Shown here in pieces: positions 1 to 8,184 of a stretch of 56,402 nucleotides of DNA. The translations under genes and the position numbers were made by a program. The DNA comes from an uncultured Paracoccaceae bacterium (GTDB taxonomy: Bacteria; Pseudomonadota; Alphaproteobacteria; Rhodobacterales; Rhodobacteraceae). Numbering within the stretch: position 1 is the first letter of the stretch; each line of letters starts with the position of its first letter. The notes below the pieces were generated by a model, which was not told where the DNA came from, searched no databases, and saw only the letters and a program-made list of their open reading frames with translations. The stretch lies in NCBI GenBank assembly GCA_938028765.1, contig CALIZF010000066.1, positions 1 through 56,402 on the forward strand, in the 5' to 3' direction.

Positions 1-11
1 CAGGGCATGGG

Positions 12-1025
12 TCAGACGGCTCCTGCAGGGGCGGCCCGGCGGGTCCGGGCGCGGTGAAGGTCGATGGCCTCAACCACCTCGAGCCCGAGGAGGTTGCCGG
101 TGGCGGCGAAATGGGCCCGCGCTGCCGCGGGCGCGGCATCCTCGGCCAGCCGCGCCAGCGGCGCGATCCGCGCCGCGGCGGCCCGCGCCAGTTCGGGCAG
201 CGCCCCGGGCACGCCGCGATGCACCGCGGCAAGGCGGTCGAGCAGCGCCCGCGTCGCCGGCGCCAGCGCCGCGGGGGCGGCGAAGGGATCCTCGCCGTCA
301 AGGAACAGAAGCGTGCGCAGCGCCCAGCGCAGCCGCGCCAGGGCCAGCATCCGGCCCCCCTCCAGCGCCGGCCGGCCGAGGCAGAAGCGGATAAGATCGG
401 CCAGGTGCGCGGGTTCGGGCAGGGCCGGGGCACGCCCGAACTGCGCCCGCGCGCGCGCCATCACTTCGCCCGGCCCGGCAAGGTGCAGGTGGCAGTCGAG
501 CACCGAGGCGACGAACGGCGCCCCGGCCCGCGCCTGATCCATGAAGACCTTGCGCGGGGTGATCGTCAGCGACACGCGCCCAAGCTGCACCTCCTGCCGT
601 TCGGCGCCGCGCGCGATCGCCAGCAGATCGAGATCGGACCCGGCGTGCTGCGTGCCGCGCACGCGGCTGCCGATGCCGAAAAGCGCCACCGTCGGATCGC
701 AGGAGAGCACAAAGAAGAGCGCCGGGTCCGCCTTGGGGTTGCGCACTGTCGGCGCGCCTGCCGCCAGCACGATCGGCGTGAGCGGCGGCACCAGGCGCCC
801 GGCCACGTCGAGCGCCGCACGGGGCGCGACCAGGATGCGCGTCTCTTGCGCAAGCTGCGGGGGCAGATCAACCTCGCCCTTCGCGGGCACGACCGCCCGC
901 ACAACCACGACCGGGCCGATGTCCAGAGGTTCGGCGCCGGGGCGGGGTGGCGGGGCCTGCACCGGTCGGGTCGGTGCCGGGGTGATGCGCAGGTTCTGCG
1001 GCTCTGCCCTTGCACGGACCACCAT
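12..1025 (-). CDS. Nucleotidyltransferase-fold domain protein
   Basis: A 337-residue protein whose centre carries the nucleotidyltransferase signature: GIGSRVRG at about residues 117-124 followed by SDLDLL at 130-135, with Asp131 and Asp133 as the expected metal ligands. The first 100 residues are Pro/Ala-rich, and the C-terminal 180 are predicted to be helical. This is the general layout of Pol-beta-like nucleotidyltransferases (aminoglycoside or MNT type), but the substrate cannot be read from the sequence. The ATG at 1025 follows a G-rich stretch that could act as a weak ribosome site. The gene is divergent from the LOG gene. Family call fairly sure, role unknown. Confidence 0.72.
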   Translation of the reverse strand: MVVRARAEPQNLRITPAPTRPVQAPPPRPGAEPLDIGPVVVVRAVVPAKGEVDLPPQLAQETRILVAPRAALDVAGRLVPPLTPIVLAAGAPTVRNPKADPALFFVLSCDPTVALFGIGSRVRGTQHAGSDLDLLAIARGAERQEVQLGRVSLTITPRKVFMDQARAGAPFVASVLDCHLHLAGPGEVMARARAQFGRAPALPEPAHLADLIRFCLGRPALEGGRMLALARLRWALRTLLFLDGEDPFAAPAALAPATRALLDRLAAVHRGVPGALPELARAAAARIAPLARLAEDAAPAAARAHFAATGNLLGLEVVEAIDLHRARTRRAAPAGAV

Positions 1026-1256
1026 CGCACCGTCCCCCCGAACCTTGTTACCCCGCGGCGTCACTTTCGCCCGACCTCGTTGATGACGGGTGATTGCGGC
1101 GGAGTTTCGCCGCGAGTTTGTCGCCGCCGCGGCAAAGATCCGCGCCCGCCATCCGGCGGGGCGGACTGCCGGTCCCCCGGGTTGCGTCAGGCCTTTTCCT
1201 CGCCGTTCCGGGCCGATAGGGTCGCGAGCACACTTCTGCAGAGGCGACGCGCGCAC
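1026..1256. other. Divergent intergenic region with a small hairpin
   Basis: This spacer separates the nucleotidyltransferase gene and the LOG gene. It holds a 6-bp perfect stem, GCGGCG at 1096-1101 and CGCCGC at 1108-1113, with loop GAGTTT. The loop sequence recurs just after the stem, before another GCCGC run. No convincing promoter hexamers were seen, and no coding sequence is supported. Confidence 0.4.
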
Positions 1257-2072
1257 ATGAAGGACGACCCCCGCAGCCACCCCTTCCGCGACAGCCTGCA
1301 GGATGCCGCGGCGGTGCGCGCCGTGCCCGACACTGCCCAGACCCGCGCCCCGGCCTATCGCCTCGCCTTCGCCGACACCGATTTCCTGACGCGCGAGGCG
1401 CTGCGCCCGGTGCGGCTGCAGCTGGAACTCCTGAAGCCGCAGCTGGTGATGGACGAACGCGGCATCGCCTCGACCGTGGTCCTGTTCGGCGGGGCGCGCA
1501 TCCCCGCACCCGAACGGCCGACGGGCGGCCCGGCCGACGCGCTGTCGGACTGGTACGAGGTCGCGCGCCGCTTCGCGCTTGCCGTCACCGAGCGCAGCAT
1601 GGCCGCCTACGGCCGCGACTGGGTGGTCTGCACCGGCGGCGGGCCCGGCATCATGGAGGCGGGCAATCGCGGCGCGCACGAGGCCGGCGGGCAGTCGATC
1701 GGGCTGAATATCGTGCTGCCGCACGAACAGGCGCCGAACGGCTATGTGACGCCCGACCTGTGCTTCAACTTCCACTACTTTGCGATCCGCAAGATGCACT
1801 TCCTGATGCGCGCGCGGGCCATCGCGGTGTTTCCCGGCGGCTTCGGCACGATGGACGAGCTGTTCGAGTCGCTTACCCTGATCCAGTCCGGCCGGATGAA
1901 GCGGATCCCGCTGCTGCTGTTCGGGCGGGCGTTCTGGGAACGCCTGGTCGATTGGCAGGCCCTCGTCGAGGCCGGGATGATCGCGACGGGCGACCTTGCG
2001 CTGTTCCGCTTCGTCGAGACCGCGGACGAGGCGCTGGCGGCGATCGACGCCTGGCCCGACCCTGCCTGCTGA
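1257..2072 (+). CDS. LOG family protein (cytokinin riboside 5'-monophosphate phosphoribohydrolase-like)
   Basis: A 271-residue member of the LOG/TIGR00730 (old name lysine decarboxylase-like) family. It has CTGGGPGIMEAGNRGA at 125-140 and the diagnostic PGGFGTMDE at 193-201, whose Gly-rich loop and Glu form the nucleotide-binding and catalytic site. Characterised members cleave nucleoside 5'-monophosphates to base plus ribose 5-phosphate. This is the longer form, with about 60 extra N-terminal residues before the Rossmann-like core. It is cytoplasmic, with no signal peptide. The ATG at 1257 is chosen because the frame upstream reads low-complexity shadow sequence. The exact substrate is not inferable. 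Confidence 0.88.
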   Translation: MKDDPRSHPFRDSLQDAAAVRAVPDTAQTRAPAYRLAFADTDFLTREALRPVRLQLELLKPQLVMDERGIASTVVLFGGARIPAPERPTGGPADALSDWYEVARRFALAVTERSMAAYGRDWVVCTGGGPGIMEAGNRGAHEAGGQSIGLNIVLPHEQAPNGYVTPDLCFNFHYFAIRKMHFLMRARAIAVFPGGFGTMDELFESLTLIQSGRMKRIPLLLFGRAFWERLVDWQALVEAGMIATGDLALFRFVETADEALAAIDAWPDPAC

Positions 2073-2249
2073 CAGCGGGCGCTGCCCCCGTGCCCGCTTC
2101 GGCAGGGACTGCCCCGGCGCTGTTCTGCGAGCGTGCAGCGGCGCGCGGTCTCGACTTCGGCGCGGCGGCGGCGTAACAAGACGGCTTCGGGTGCCGGATG
2201 TCCAGCGGCCCGGCATGGGGCCGGGACAGGGCGGATGCGCCCCCAGGGT

Positions 2250-4502
2250 ATGGACATGACCGACACCACCGCCGCCGCACCGGACGCGGGCGGCCCTGAT
2301 GCGACTGGCCCCGCGATTGCCGCTCCGCTGGCCGCCGCCCTCGCCGCCCGCGGCTATAGCACACTGACACCCGTGCAGGCGGCCGTGCTGGCCCCGGAGG
2401 CGGCAGGGCGCGACCTTCTGGTGTCGGCCGAGACGGGATCGGGCAAGACGGTGGCCTTCGCGCTGGCTATCGCGCCCGAGCTTCTGGCCGCGGAACCGGC
2501 GCCCGCGGCGGAACCCGAGGCTGCCGGCGACCGCGAGCCGGCCGATGCCCCGGATGCGCCGCGGGCCCCGCCGCCGCGCGCGCTGGTCATCGCACCGACG
2601 CGCGAACTGGCCCTGCAGGTGCGGCGCGAGGTCGAGTGGCTCTATGCCGGCACCGGGCTTGCGGTCGCCTCCTGCGTGGGCGGGATGGACTGGCGCACCG
2701 AGCGGCGCGCGCCCGACCGCGGCCCGGCGATCGTGGTCGGCACGCCGGGGCGGCTGCGCGATCACATCGAGCGCGGAACCCTGCGCCTGTCGGGCCTGCG
2801 CGCGGCCGTTCTGGACGAGGCCGACGAGATGCTGGACCTCGGCTTCGAGGAGGATCTGCAGGCGATCCTCGCGGCGGCACCCGAGGGCCGGCGCACGCTG
2901 ATGTTCTCGGCCACCGTGCCGCGCGCGATCGAGGCGCTGGCAGCCACCTATCAGCGCGACGCGCTGCGCCTGACCGTGCAGGGTCCGGCGCGCCAGCACG
3001 CCGACATCGCCTATCGCGCGCTGTCGGTCGGGGCGCGCGACCGCGAGAATGCCGTGTTCAACCTTCTGCGCCTGATGGACCCGCGGCTGGCGATCGTGTT
3101 CGCCAAGACGCGCGCGAGTGTCGCGCACCTGACCGCGCGGATGGCCAACCGGGGCCTGTCGGTTGTGGCGCTGTCGGGCGAGCTGAGCCAGGGCGAGCGG
3201 ACCCATGCGCTGCAGGCGCTGCGCGACGGGCGGGCGCGGGTCTGCATCGCCACCGACGTGGCGGCGCGCGGCATCGACCTGCCGGGGCTGGACCTCGTGG
3301 TGCACTTCGACCTGCCCGGCAGCCCCGAGACGCTCCTGCACCGGTCGGGTCGCACAGGGCGCGCCGGCGCCAAGGGGCAGGCGGTTCTGATCGTGACCCC
3401 GTCCGAGGTTCGCAAGGCGCAGCGGATCCTCGCGCTGGCGAAGGTGACGGCGGAATGGGGCCGGGCGCCGTCGGCCGACGAGGTGCAGGCAGCCGAGGAC
3501 GAACGCCTGATGGCGCACGAGGCGCTGGCCACGCCGGTCGCCGACGAGGAACGCGCGATGGTCGCGCGGCTGCAGTCCTTCGGCGACGAGGCGCTGGCGG
3601 CGGCTGTCCTGAGGCTGTGGCGCGCCGGCCGCGCCGCGCCCGAGGAACTGCACGAGGCCCCGCCCCCGTCCGAGGCCCCCGCGCCCGTGCGCGAGCGGGC
3701 CGAGTTCGGGCCCTCCGTCTGGTATAGCCTCTCGGCCGGGCACGACCGGCGGGTCGAGGCGCGCTGGCTGCTGCCCAGGCTGTGCGAGGCGGGCAGCATC
3801 ACGCGGCTGGCGATCGGCGCGATCCGGGTGCAGGGCGAGCAGACCTTCATCCAGGTGGCCGCCGCGGCGGCGGACCGGCTGGAGGCAGGCCTCGGCACCG
3901 GCATGGCGCTGGAGGACGGGTTGGTGCTGGCGCGCCTTGACGGCGAGCCCGATCTGACCGCGCGCCCCGACCGCCACGCTCCGCGCCCCCGCCGCGAGGG
4001 GCCGCTGCCGCGGCCGTCCGACCGGCCGCAGGGGCCGACACGAGCGCCGCGCGGCCCGCGTCCGCCGCGCGACGAGGGCGAACGGCGGCCCTACGCACCG
4101 CGCCCGGCCCGCGACGAGGCCGGCGCGGGCCGCCCGCGCGGCCCGCGTCCGCCGCGCGACGAGGGCGAGCGGCGGCCCTACACGCCGCGGGCGGACCGCG
4201 GATCGGCAACCGATGCGCCCCGGAAGCCGCGCCCGGCTGCGGCGGGCGATGCGCCGCGCGCCCGTGCCCCGCGCCGGGCGGAACCCGGGTCGCCGGGCGG
4301 CGCGGCGCCGCCGAAGGCGCGCTGGAAGAAGGACGACGCGCGCGCTTCGGCCGCCGAGCGCGGCGAGCGGCCGGCACGGCCAAAGGCCGCCGCGCCGCGC
4401 AAGTCCAAGGCGCCGCCGCCGAACCCGGCCGATCCGTCGCAGTCGCTGCGCCGCCAGCCCGGTGCGCCGACCCGCGGCAAGCCTGGGCCGAAGCGCCGCT
4501 GA
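2250..4502 (+). CDS. DEAD-box ATP-dependent RNA helicase with DbpA-type RNA-binding domain
   Basis: A 750-residue DEAD-box helicase. The motifs appear in order: Q motif region near 38-42, motif I AETGSGKT at 60-67, PTREL at 116-120, DEAD at 189-192, SAT at 220-222 and HRSGRTGR at 364-371. Residues about 487-560 match the DbpA RNA-binding domain found in ribosome-assembly helicases. A basic, disordered Arg/Pro tail follows (571-750) with an internal duplication. The likely role is rRNA remodelling or cold/stress RNA metabolism. Start choice is uncertain between ATGs at 2235, 2250 and 2256; 2250 is given because the family core begins shortly after. It converges on the adenosine kinase gene. 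Confidence 0.93.
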   Translation: MDMTDTTAAAPDAGGPDATGPAIAAPLAAALAARGYSTLTPVQAAVLAPEAAGRDLLVSAETGSGKTVAFALAIAPELLAAEPAPAAEPEAAGDREPADAPDAPRAPPPRALVIAPTRELALQVRREVEWLYAGTGLAVASCVGGMDWRTERRAPDRGPAIVVGTPGRLRDHIERGTLRLSGLRAAVLDEADEMLDLGFEEDLQAILAAAPEGRRTLMFSATVPRAIEALAATYQRDALRLTVQGPARQHADIAYRALSVGARDRENAVFNLLRLMDPRLAIVFAKTRASVAHLTARMANRGLSVVALSGELSQGERTHALQALRDGRARVCIATDVAARGIDLPGLDLVVHFDLPGSPETLLHRSGRTGRAGAKGQAVLIVTPSEVRKAQRILALAKVTAEWGRAPSADEVQAAEDERLMAHEALATPVADEERAMVARLQSFGDEALAAAVLRLWRAGRAAPEELHEAPPPSEAPAPVRERAEFGPSVWYSLSAGHDRRVEARWLLPRLCEAGSITRLAIGAIRVQGEQTFIQVAAAAADRLEAGLGTGMALEDGLVLARLDGEPDLTARPDRHAPRPRREGPLPRPSDRPQGPTRAPRGPRPPRDEGERRPYAPRPARDEAGAGRPRGPRPPRDEGERRPYTPRADRGSATDAPRKPRPAAAGDAPRARAPRRAEPGSPGGAAPPKARWKKDDARASAAERGERPARPKAAAPRKSKAPPPNPADPSQSLRRQPGAPTRGKPGPKRR
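4049..4181 (+). repeat. In-frame 46-bp direct repeat, period 87 bp, in the helicase tail
   Basis: Bases 4049-4094 recur at 4136-4181 with one mismatch (a/g). The period is 29 codons, so the frame is kept. The unit encodes RGPRPPRDEGERRPY. It looks like a recent intragenic duplication that lengthens the Arg/Pro RNA-binding tail. Confidence 0.9.
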
Positions 4503-4596
4503 CCGGGCGCGCTGCGACACTGGCAGCACCCGCCCCGTGCGCCTCGCGAACTTGCCCGGCGCGGGGCAGCTGGCGTGGCGGCGCGGTCGGGTGCGC

Positions 4597-5583
4597 TCAG
4601 ATCAGCCCGGCGCGGCGGAACAGCGCCTTGACGTCGGTCTCGGGCCGGGCGCCGAAGTGGCCGATGACCTCGGCCGCGGCGATGCAGCCCATGCGGCCCG
4701 CGGTAGCAAGGCCCTGCCCGGTGGCCAGGCCATAGAGGAAGCCCGCCGCGAACTGGTCGCCCGCCCCGGTGGCGTCCACCGGCACCACGCGCCTGACCGG
4801 CACCTCGACCCGCTCGCCCGCGCCGATCAGGATCACGTCCGCGCCCGAGCGGGTGCAGACGACCAGCGGGCAGGCCGCGGCGGCCTCGGCCAGCGCGGAG
4901 TCCAGATCCTCGGTCTGGTAGAGCGCGGTCCATTCGTGGACATTGCCGATGACGTAGTCGAGCCCCGCCACCAGCCGCCTGAAATCGTCGCGGTGCCGAT
5001 CGACGCAGAAGGGATCGGACAGGGCGATGCCCGCGCGGCCGCCGCCGGCGCGGCAGGCGCGGGCCGCCTTGAGGAACGCCTCTTTCCCCGGCTCCTTGTC
5101 GAAGAGATAGCCTTCGAGGAACAGGATCCCCGCCCCGCCCGCCACGCCCTCGTCCACGTCGTCCGGCCCGAGCTCGGCCGAGATGCCGAGGTAGGTGTTC
5201 ATCGACCGTTCGCCGTCCGGCGTGACGAAGATCATCGACCGCGAGGTGGGCAGGTCGCCGCCGGCGACCGGCGGGTTGACGAAATCCGTCCCCTCGGCCT
5301 GCATCGCGCGGGCGTAGAACCGACCCAGGGCGTCGTCGCGCACGCGGCCGATGAAGGCGGTCGAAAGCCCGAGGTTGCCGCACCCCGCCACCGTGTTGGC
5401 CACCGATCCGCCGGGCGCCTCGGTCCGTTCGCGCATCGCGGCGTAGAGCGTCTCGGCGCGGTCCCGCTCGATCAGCTGCATCACGCCCTTGGAGATCCCC
5501 ATGAGGTCGAGGAACATGTCGTCGGTCTGCGACAGGACATCGACGATGGCGTTGCCGATCCCCACGACCTGATGGCGGTTCAT
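4597..5583 (-). CDS. PfkB-family sugar/adenosine kinase
   Basis: A 328-residue ribokinase-family kinase, closest in pattern to adenosine kinases. GNAIVDV is at 10-16, GGSVANTVAG at 58-67 gives the substrate-binding signature, and DATGAGDQFAAGF starts at 270, with Asp276 as catalytic base and the anion hole beside it. It probably phosphorylates adenosine (or a related nucleoside/sugar) with ATP in the cytoplasm. Its ATG overlaps the stop of nth as ATGA, so it is the second gene of a translationally coupled nth-kinase pair. PfkB family certain; adenosine specificity likely. Confidence 0.88.
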   Translation of the reverse strand: MNRHQVVGIGNAIVDVLSQTDDMFLDLMGISKGVMQLIERDRAETLYAAMRERTEAPGGSVANTVAGCGNLGLSTAFIGRVRDDALGRFYARAMQAEGTDFVNPPVAGGDLPTSRSMIFVTPDGERSMNTYLGISAELGPDDVDEGVAGGAGILFLEGYLFDKEPGKEAFLKAARACRAGGGRAGIALSDPFCVDRHRDDFRRLVAGLDYVIGNVHEWTALYQTEDLDSALAEAAAACPLVVCTRSGADVILIGAGERVEVPVRRVVPVDATGAGDQFAAGFLYGLATGQGLATAGRMGCIAAAEVIGHFGARPETDVKALFRRAGLI

Positions 5584-6224
5584 GCTGTCTTGTTCTCCCA
5601 GAGGCAAAGGTCGGCGATCGTGCAGGCGGCGCAGCGCGGCTTGCGGGCAAGGCAGGTGTAGCGCCCGTGCAGGATCAGCCAGTGGTGCGAATGCGGCAGG
5701 TAGCGGGCGGGAACGTTGTCCTCGATCGCGCGTTCGACCGCCAGCGGATCGCGCCCCGGCGCGATGCCGGTTCGGTTGGCGACGCGGAAGACATGCGTAT
5801 CCACGGCCTGGGCGGGCAGGTGGAACCACATCTGCAGGACGACGTTCGCCGTCTTGCGCCCGACGCCCGGCAGCGACATCAGCGCCGCCCGGCTGTCGGG
5901 CACGACCCCGCCGAAGCGCTCCACCAGGATGCGGCTGAGGGCGACGACGTTCCGCGCCTTGGTGCGGTAGAGGCCGATGGTGCGGATGTAGGGGATCAGC
6001 CCCTCTTCCCCGAGCGCGAGCATCGCCTGCGGCGTGTCGGCCACGGCGAACAGCGGCCGGGTCGCCGCGTTCACGCTGCGGTCGGTCGCCTGGGCCGAAA
6101 GCGCGACCGCGACCAGCAGCGTGAAGGCGTTGGAGTGTTCGAGTTCGCCTTGCGGCGCGGGGTTCGCGGCCTTCAGGCGGGCGAAGATCGCGTCGATGGT
6201 GGCGAAATCGGCTTGTGCGGGCAT
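5580..6224 (-). CDS. nth: Endonuclease III (DNA glycosylase/AP lyase)
   Basis: A 214-residue protein with all marks of Nth. The helix-hairpin-helix LPGVGRKTANVVL carries the Schiff-base Lys124, VDTHVFRVANRTG holds the catalytic Asp142, and a C-terminal 4Fe-4S motif C-x6-C-x2-C-x5-C lies at Cys191, 198, 201 and 207. It removes oxidised pyrimidines and nicks AP sites. The ATG at 6224 is preferred over one at 6266 because it gives the usual family length. Its stop overlaps the kinase ATG (ATGA). Confidence 0.96.
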   Translation of the reverse strand: MPAQADFATIDAIFARLKAANPAPQGELEHSNAFTLLVAVALSAQATDRSVNAATRPLFAVADTPQAMLALGEEGLIPYIRTIGLYRTKARNVVALSRILVERFGGVVPDSRAALMSLPGVGRKTANVVLQMWFHLPAQAVDTHVFRVANRTGIAPGRDPLAVERAIEDNVPARYLPHSHHWLILHGRYTCLARKPRCAACTIADLCLWENKTA

Positions 6225-6326
6225 GGGTGCGGTATGCCGTGCGGCCGGCGCGGCCACAAGGCGCAAGCTTCGGGTCGCGGGCGGTCCGGCGCGCGACTAG
6301 AACCGGGGACGGCTTGCGGCGGGCTG

Positions 6327-6378
6327 CCGGGGGTTTCACACCCCCGGACCCCCGTGGAGTATTTGGGACAAGATGAAG
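6327..6378 (+). repeat. Dispersed hairpin-plus-motif element, copy A
   Basis: An 8-bp stem (CCGGGGGT 6327-6334, ACCCCCGG 6340-6347, loop TTCAC) is followed by GGAGTATTTGGGACAAG and ATGAAG (6356-6378). The same arrangement of C-run, GGAGTATTT, a few variable bases and CAAGATGAAG occurs three more times in this window (near 16,880, 46,400 and 46,530). Here the ATGAAG is also the start of the AraC-Ogt gene. Confidence 0.8.
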
Positions 6379-7221
6379 ATGGACGAGGGGACGGATGCGG
6401 CGCGCTACCACTACCGCGTGATCGAGCGAGCGCTGGCGGAGCTCGACGCTGCGGGGCCGGGGCTGACGCTCGAGGCGCTGGCGGCGCGGATGGGGATGAG
6501 TGCCGCGCACTTCCAGCGCCTGTTCTCGGCCTGGGTGGGGGTCAGCCCGAAGCGTTACCTGCAGTATCTGGCGCTCGATCAGGCGCGGCGGATGCTGGCT
6601 GCGCGGATGCCGGTGCTGGAGGCGGCGCTGGCTGCGGGCTGGTCCGGGTCGGGCCGCCTGCACGATGCGATGGTGACGTGGGAAGCGATGACGCCCGGGC
6701 AATACGCACGGGCGGGCGCGGGTCTGACGATCCGCTGGGGGACGGCGGACACGCCGTTCGGCCCGGCGGTCGCGATGGCGACGGACCGGGGGCTGTGCGG
6801 CCTTGCCTTCGCCGCGGGGACCGGGGCGGAGGCGGCGGCGGCCGACCTCATGGCGCGCTGGCCGGCGGCGGCGTTCGCGGCCGACGCGGCGGCGGTCGCG
6901 CCGCTGGTTGCCGCGGCCTTCGGCGGCGGGGCGGTGCCCGCCCATGCCATGGGCGCGCCGTTCCAGATCAAGGTGTGGGAGGCGCTCTTGCGGGTGCCGG
7001 CGGGGTCGGTGGCGACCTATTCCGAGATTGCGGCGGCGGCCGGGTCGCCGCGGGCGGTGCGCGCGGCCGGAACCGCGATCGGGCGCAACCCTCTGGCCTT
7101 TGTCATCCCCTGTCACCGGGCGCTGCGCAAGTCCGGTGCGCTCGGCGGGTATCGCTGGGGCCTGCCGGTCAAGCGGGCGATGCTGGCGTGGGAGGCGGCG
7201 CGCGCCGAGGCGGCGGTTTAG
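6373..7221 (+). CDS. AraC-type HTH fused to O6-methylguanine-DNA methyltransferase
   Basis: A 282-residue two-domain protein. Residues 10-115 are an AraC-type double helix-turn-helix. Residues 120-280 are an Ogt/MGMT domain with the active site PCHR at 246-249 (acceptor Cys247) and an RAxGxAxGRNP-like DNA-binding segment before it. It lacks the N-terminal zinc/phosphotriester domain of E. coli Ada, so it resembles the shorter Ada-like regulators: alkyl transfer to Cys247 repairs O6-alkylguanine, and the HTH domain may sense or report this. The ATG at 6373 lies inside a dispersed repeat; a second ATG at 6379 is possible. Confidence 0.92.
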   Translation: MKMDEGTDAARYHYRVIERALAELDAAGPGLTLEALAARMGMSAAHFQRLFSAWVGVSPKRYLQYLALDQARRMLAARMPVLEAALAAGWSGSGRLHDAMVTWEAMTPGQYARAGAGLTIRWGTADTPFGPAVAMATDRGLCGLAFAAGTGAEAAAADLMARWPAAAFAADAAAVAPLVAAAFGGGAVPAHAMGAPFQIKVWEALLRVPAGSVATYSEIAAAAGSPRAVRAAGTAIGRNPLAFVIPCHRALRKSGALGGYRWGLPVKRAMLAWEAARAEAAV

Positions 7222-7372
7222 GCCGCGGATGCGCAGGCCTGGCCGGTCACGCGCGGCATCGTGATGGGCGGAAAGCCGCGCGGGCGACAGGTCGGGGTGG
7301 TCGCGCGCGGGGGGCGGGCGGTATAGAAGCAGCGCACCCTGCGGGGGGTGGTTCGCAAGCGAGGCGGCAGCG

Positions 7373-8026
7373 ATGAGCATGAAGATTCCCGTGGCGCTGG
7401 CGACCGCCGGCGCGCTGATCCTGGCGGGATGCGCCGATCCCGGCGCCTCGGGCGAAAGCCGGGCGCGGCAGGGCGCGATCGCCGGGGCGATCCTCGGCGG
7501 GTTCACGGGCCTTGCGACGCGGCCCGGCGGAACCGACCCGCTGCTGGCGGGTGCCGCGGGCGCGGTGATCGGCGCGGCGGTCGGCGGTGCCGTGGGCACG
7601 GCGCTGGACCGCCAGGCGGCCGACCTGCGGCGCGACGTGGGCAACCCCGACATCGGGATCGTCAACACCGGCAGCGAGCTGGTGGTGACGATGCCGCAGG
7701 ACATCCTGTTTGCGACCGACAGCGCCGCGGTGCGGCCCGACCTTCAGGCGGACCTGCGGGCGGTTGCCCGGAACCTGCTCGCCTATCCCGATACAAGGGT
7801 CGAGGTCGTGGGCCACACCGACAACACCGGCAGCGCCCTCTACAACCAGGACCTGTCGCAGCGGCGGGCCTCTGCGGTGGCCGCCGTGCTGATCGGGGCA
7901 GGCGTTCCGGCGTCGCGCGTGGTGGCCGTCGGGCGCGGCGAGGACATGCCGGTGGCCACCAACCTGACGCCCGAGGGCCGGGCACGGAACCGGCGGGTGG
8001 AACTGATCATCCGGCCGACGCGCTAG
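7373..8026 (+). CDS. OmpA-family outer membrane lipoprotein (YiaD-like)
   Basis: A 217-residue exported lipoprotein: signal peptide with lipobox LAGC (Cys20), a glycine-zipper segment at roughly 32-78, and a C-terminal OmpA-like peptidoglycan-binding domain containing the VVGHTDNTGS and NQDLSQRRA motifs. It should be lipid-anchored in the outer membrane and hold the cell wall. A GAGGCGG ribosome site lies about 7 nt before the ATG. A second ATG two codons in is possible. Confidence 0.92.
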   Translation: MSMKIPVALATAGALILAGCADPGASGESRARQGAIAGAILGGFTGLATRPGGTDPLLAGAAGAVIGAAVGGAVGTALDRQAADLRRDVGNPDIGIVNTGSELVVTMPQDILFATDSAAVRPDLQADLRAVARNLLAYPDTRVEVVGHTDNTGSALYNQDLSQRRASAVAAVLIGAGVPASRVVAVGRGEDMPVATNLTPEGRARNRRVELIIRPTR

Positions 8027-8184
8027 GTGCGGGGGCGCGGATGGTCGGTTACCCGATGGAGGGGTGAGAGGCCGCCGGGCTGCCGCGCTCCGGCCGTCCG
8101 CTCTGACGAAGGCGGCACCGCTGCCCCGCTTGCCGCCCCGCGGCCTTGCGGCTAGGAACCGCCCGACCCACCGGAGCCCCGCCC

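Noticed and set aside
12-4529. A continuous minus-strand open frame of about 1,500 codons
   Set aside because: Only its last 337 codons (the nucleotidyltransferase) look like protein. The rest is low-complexity Arg/Ala/Gly sequence antisense to the LOG and helicase genes, as expected in very GC-rich DNA.
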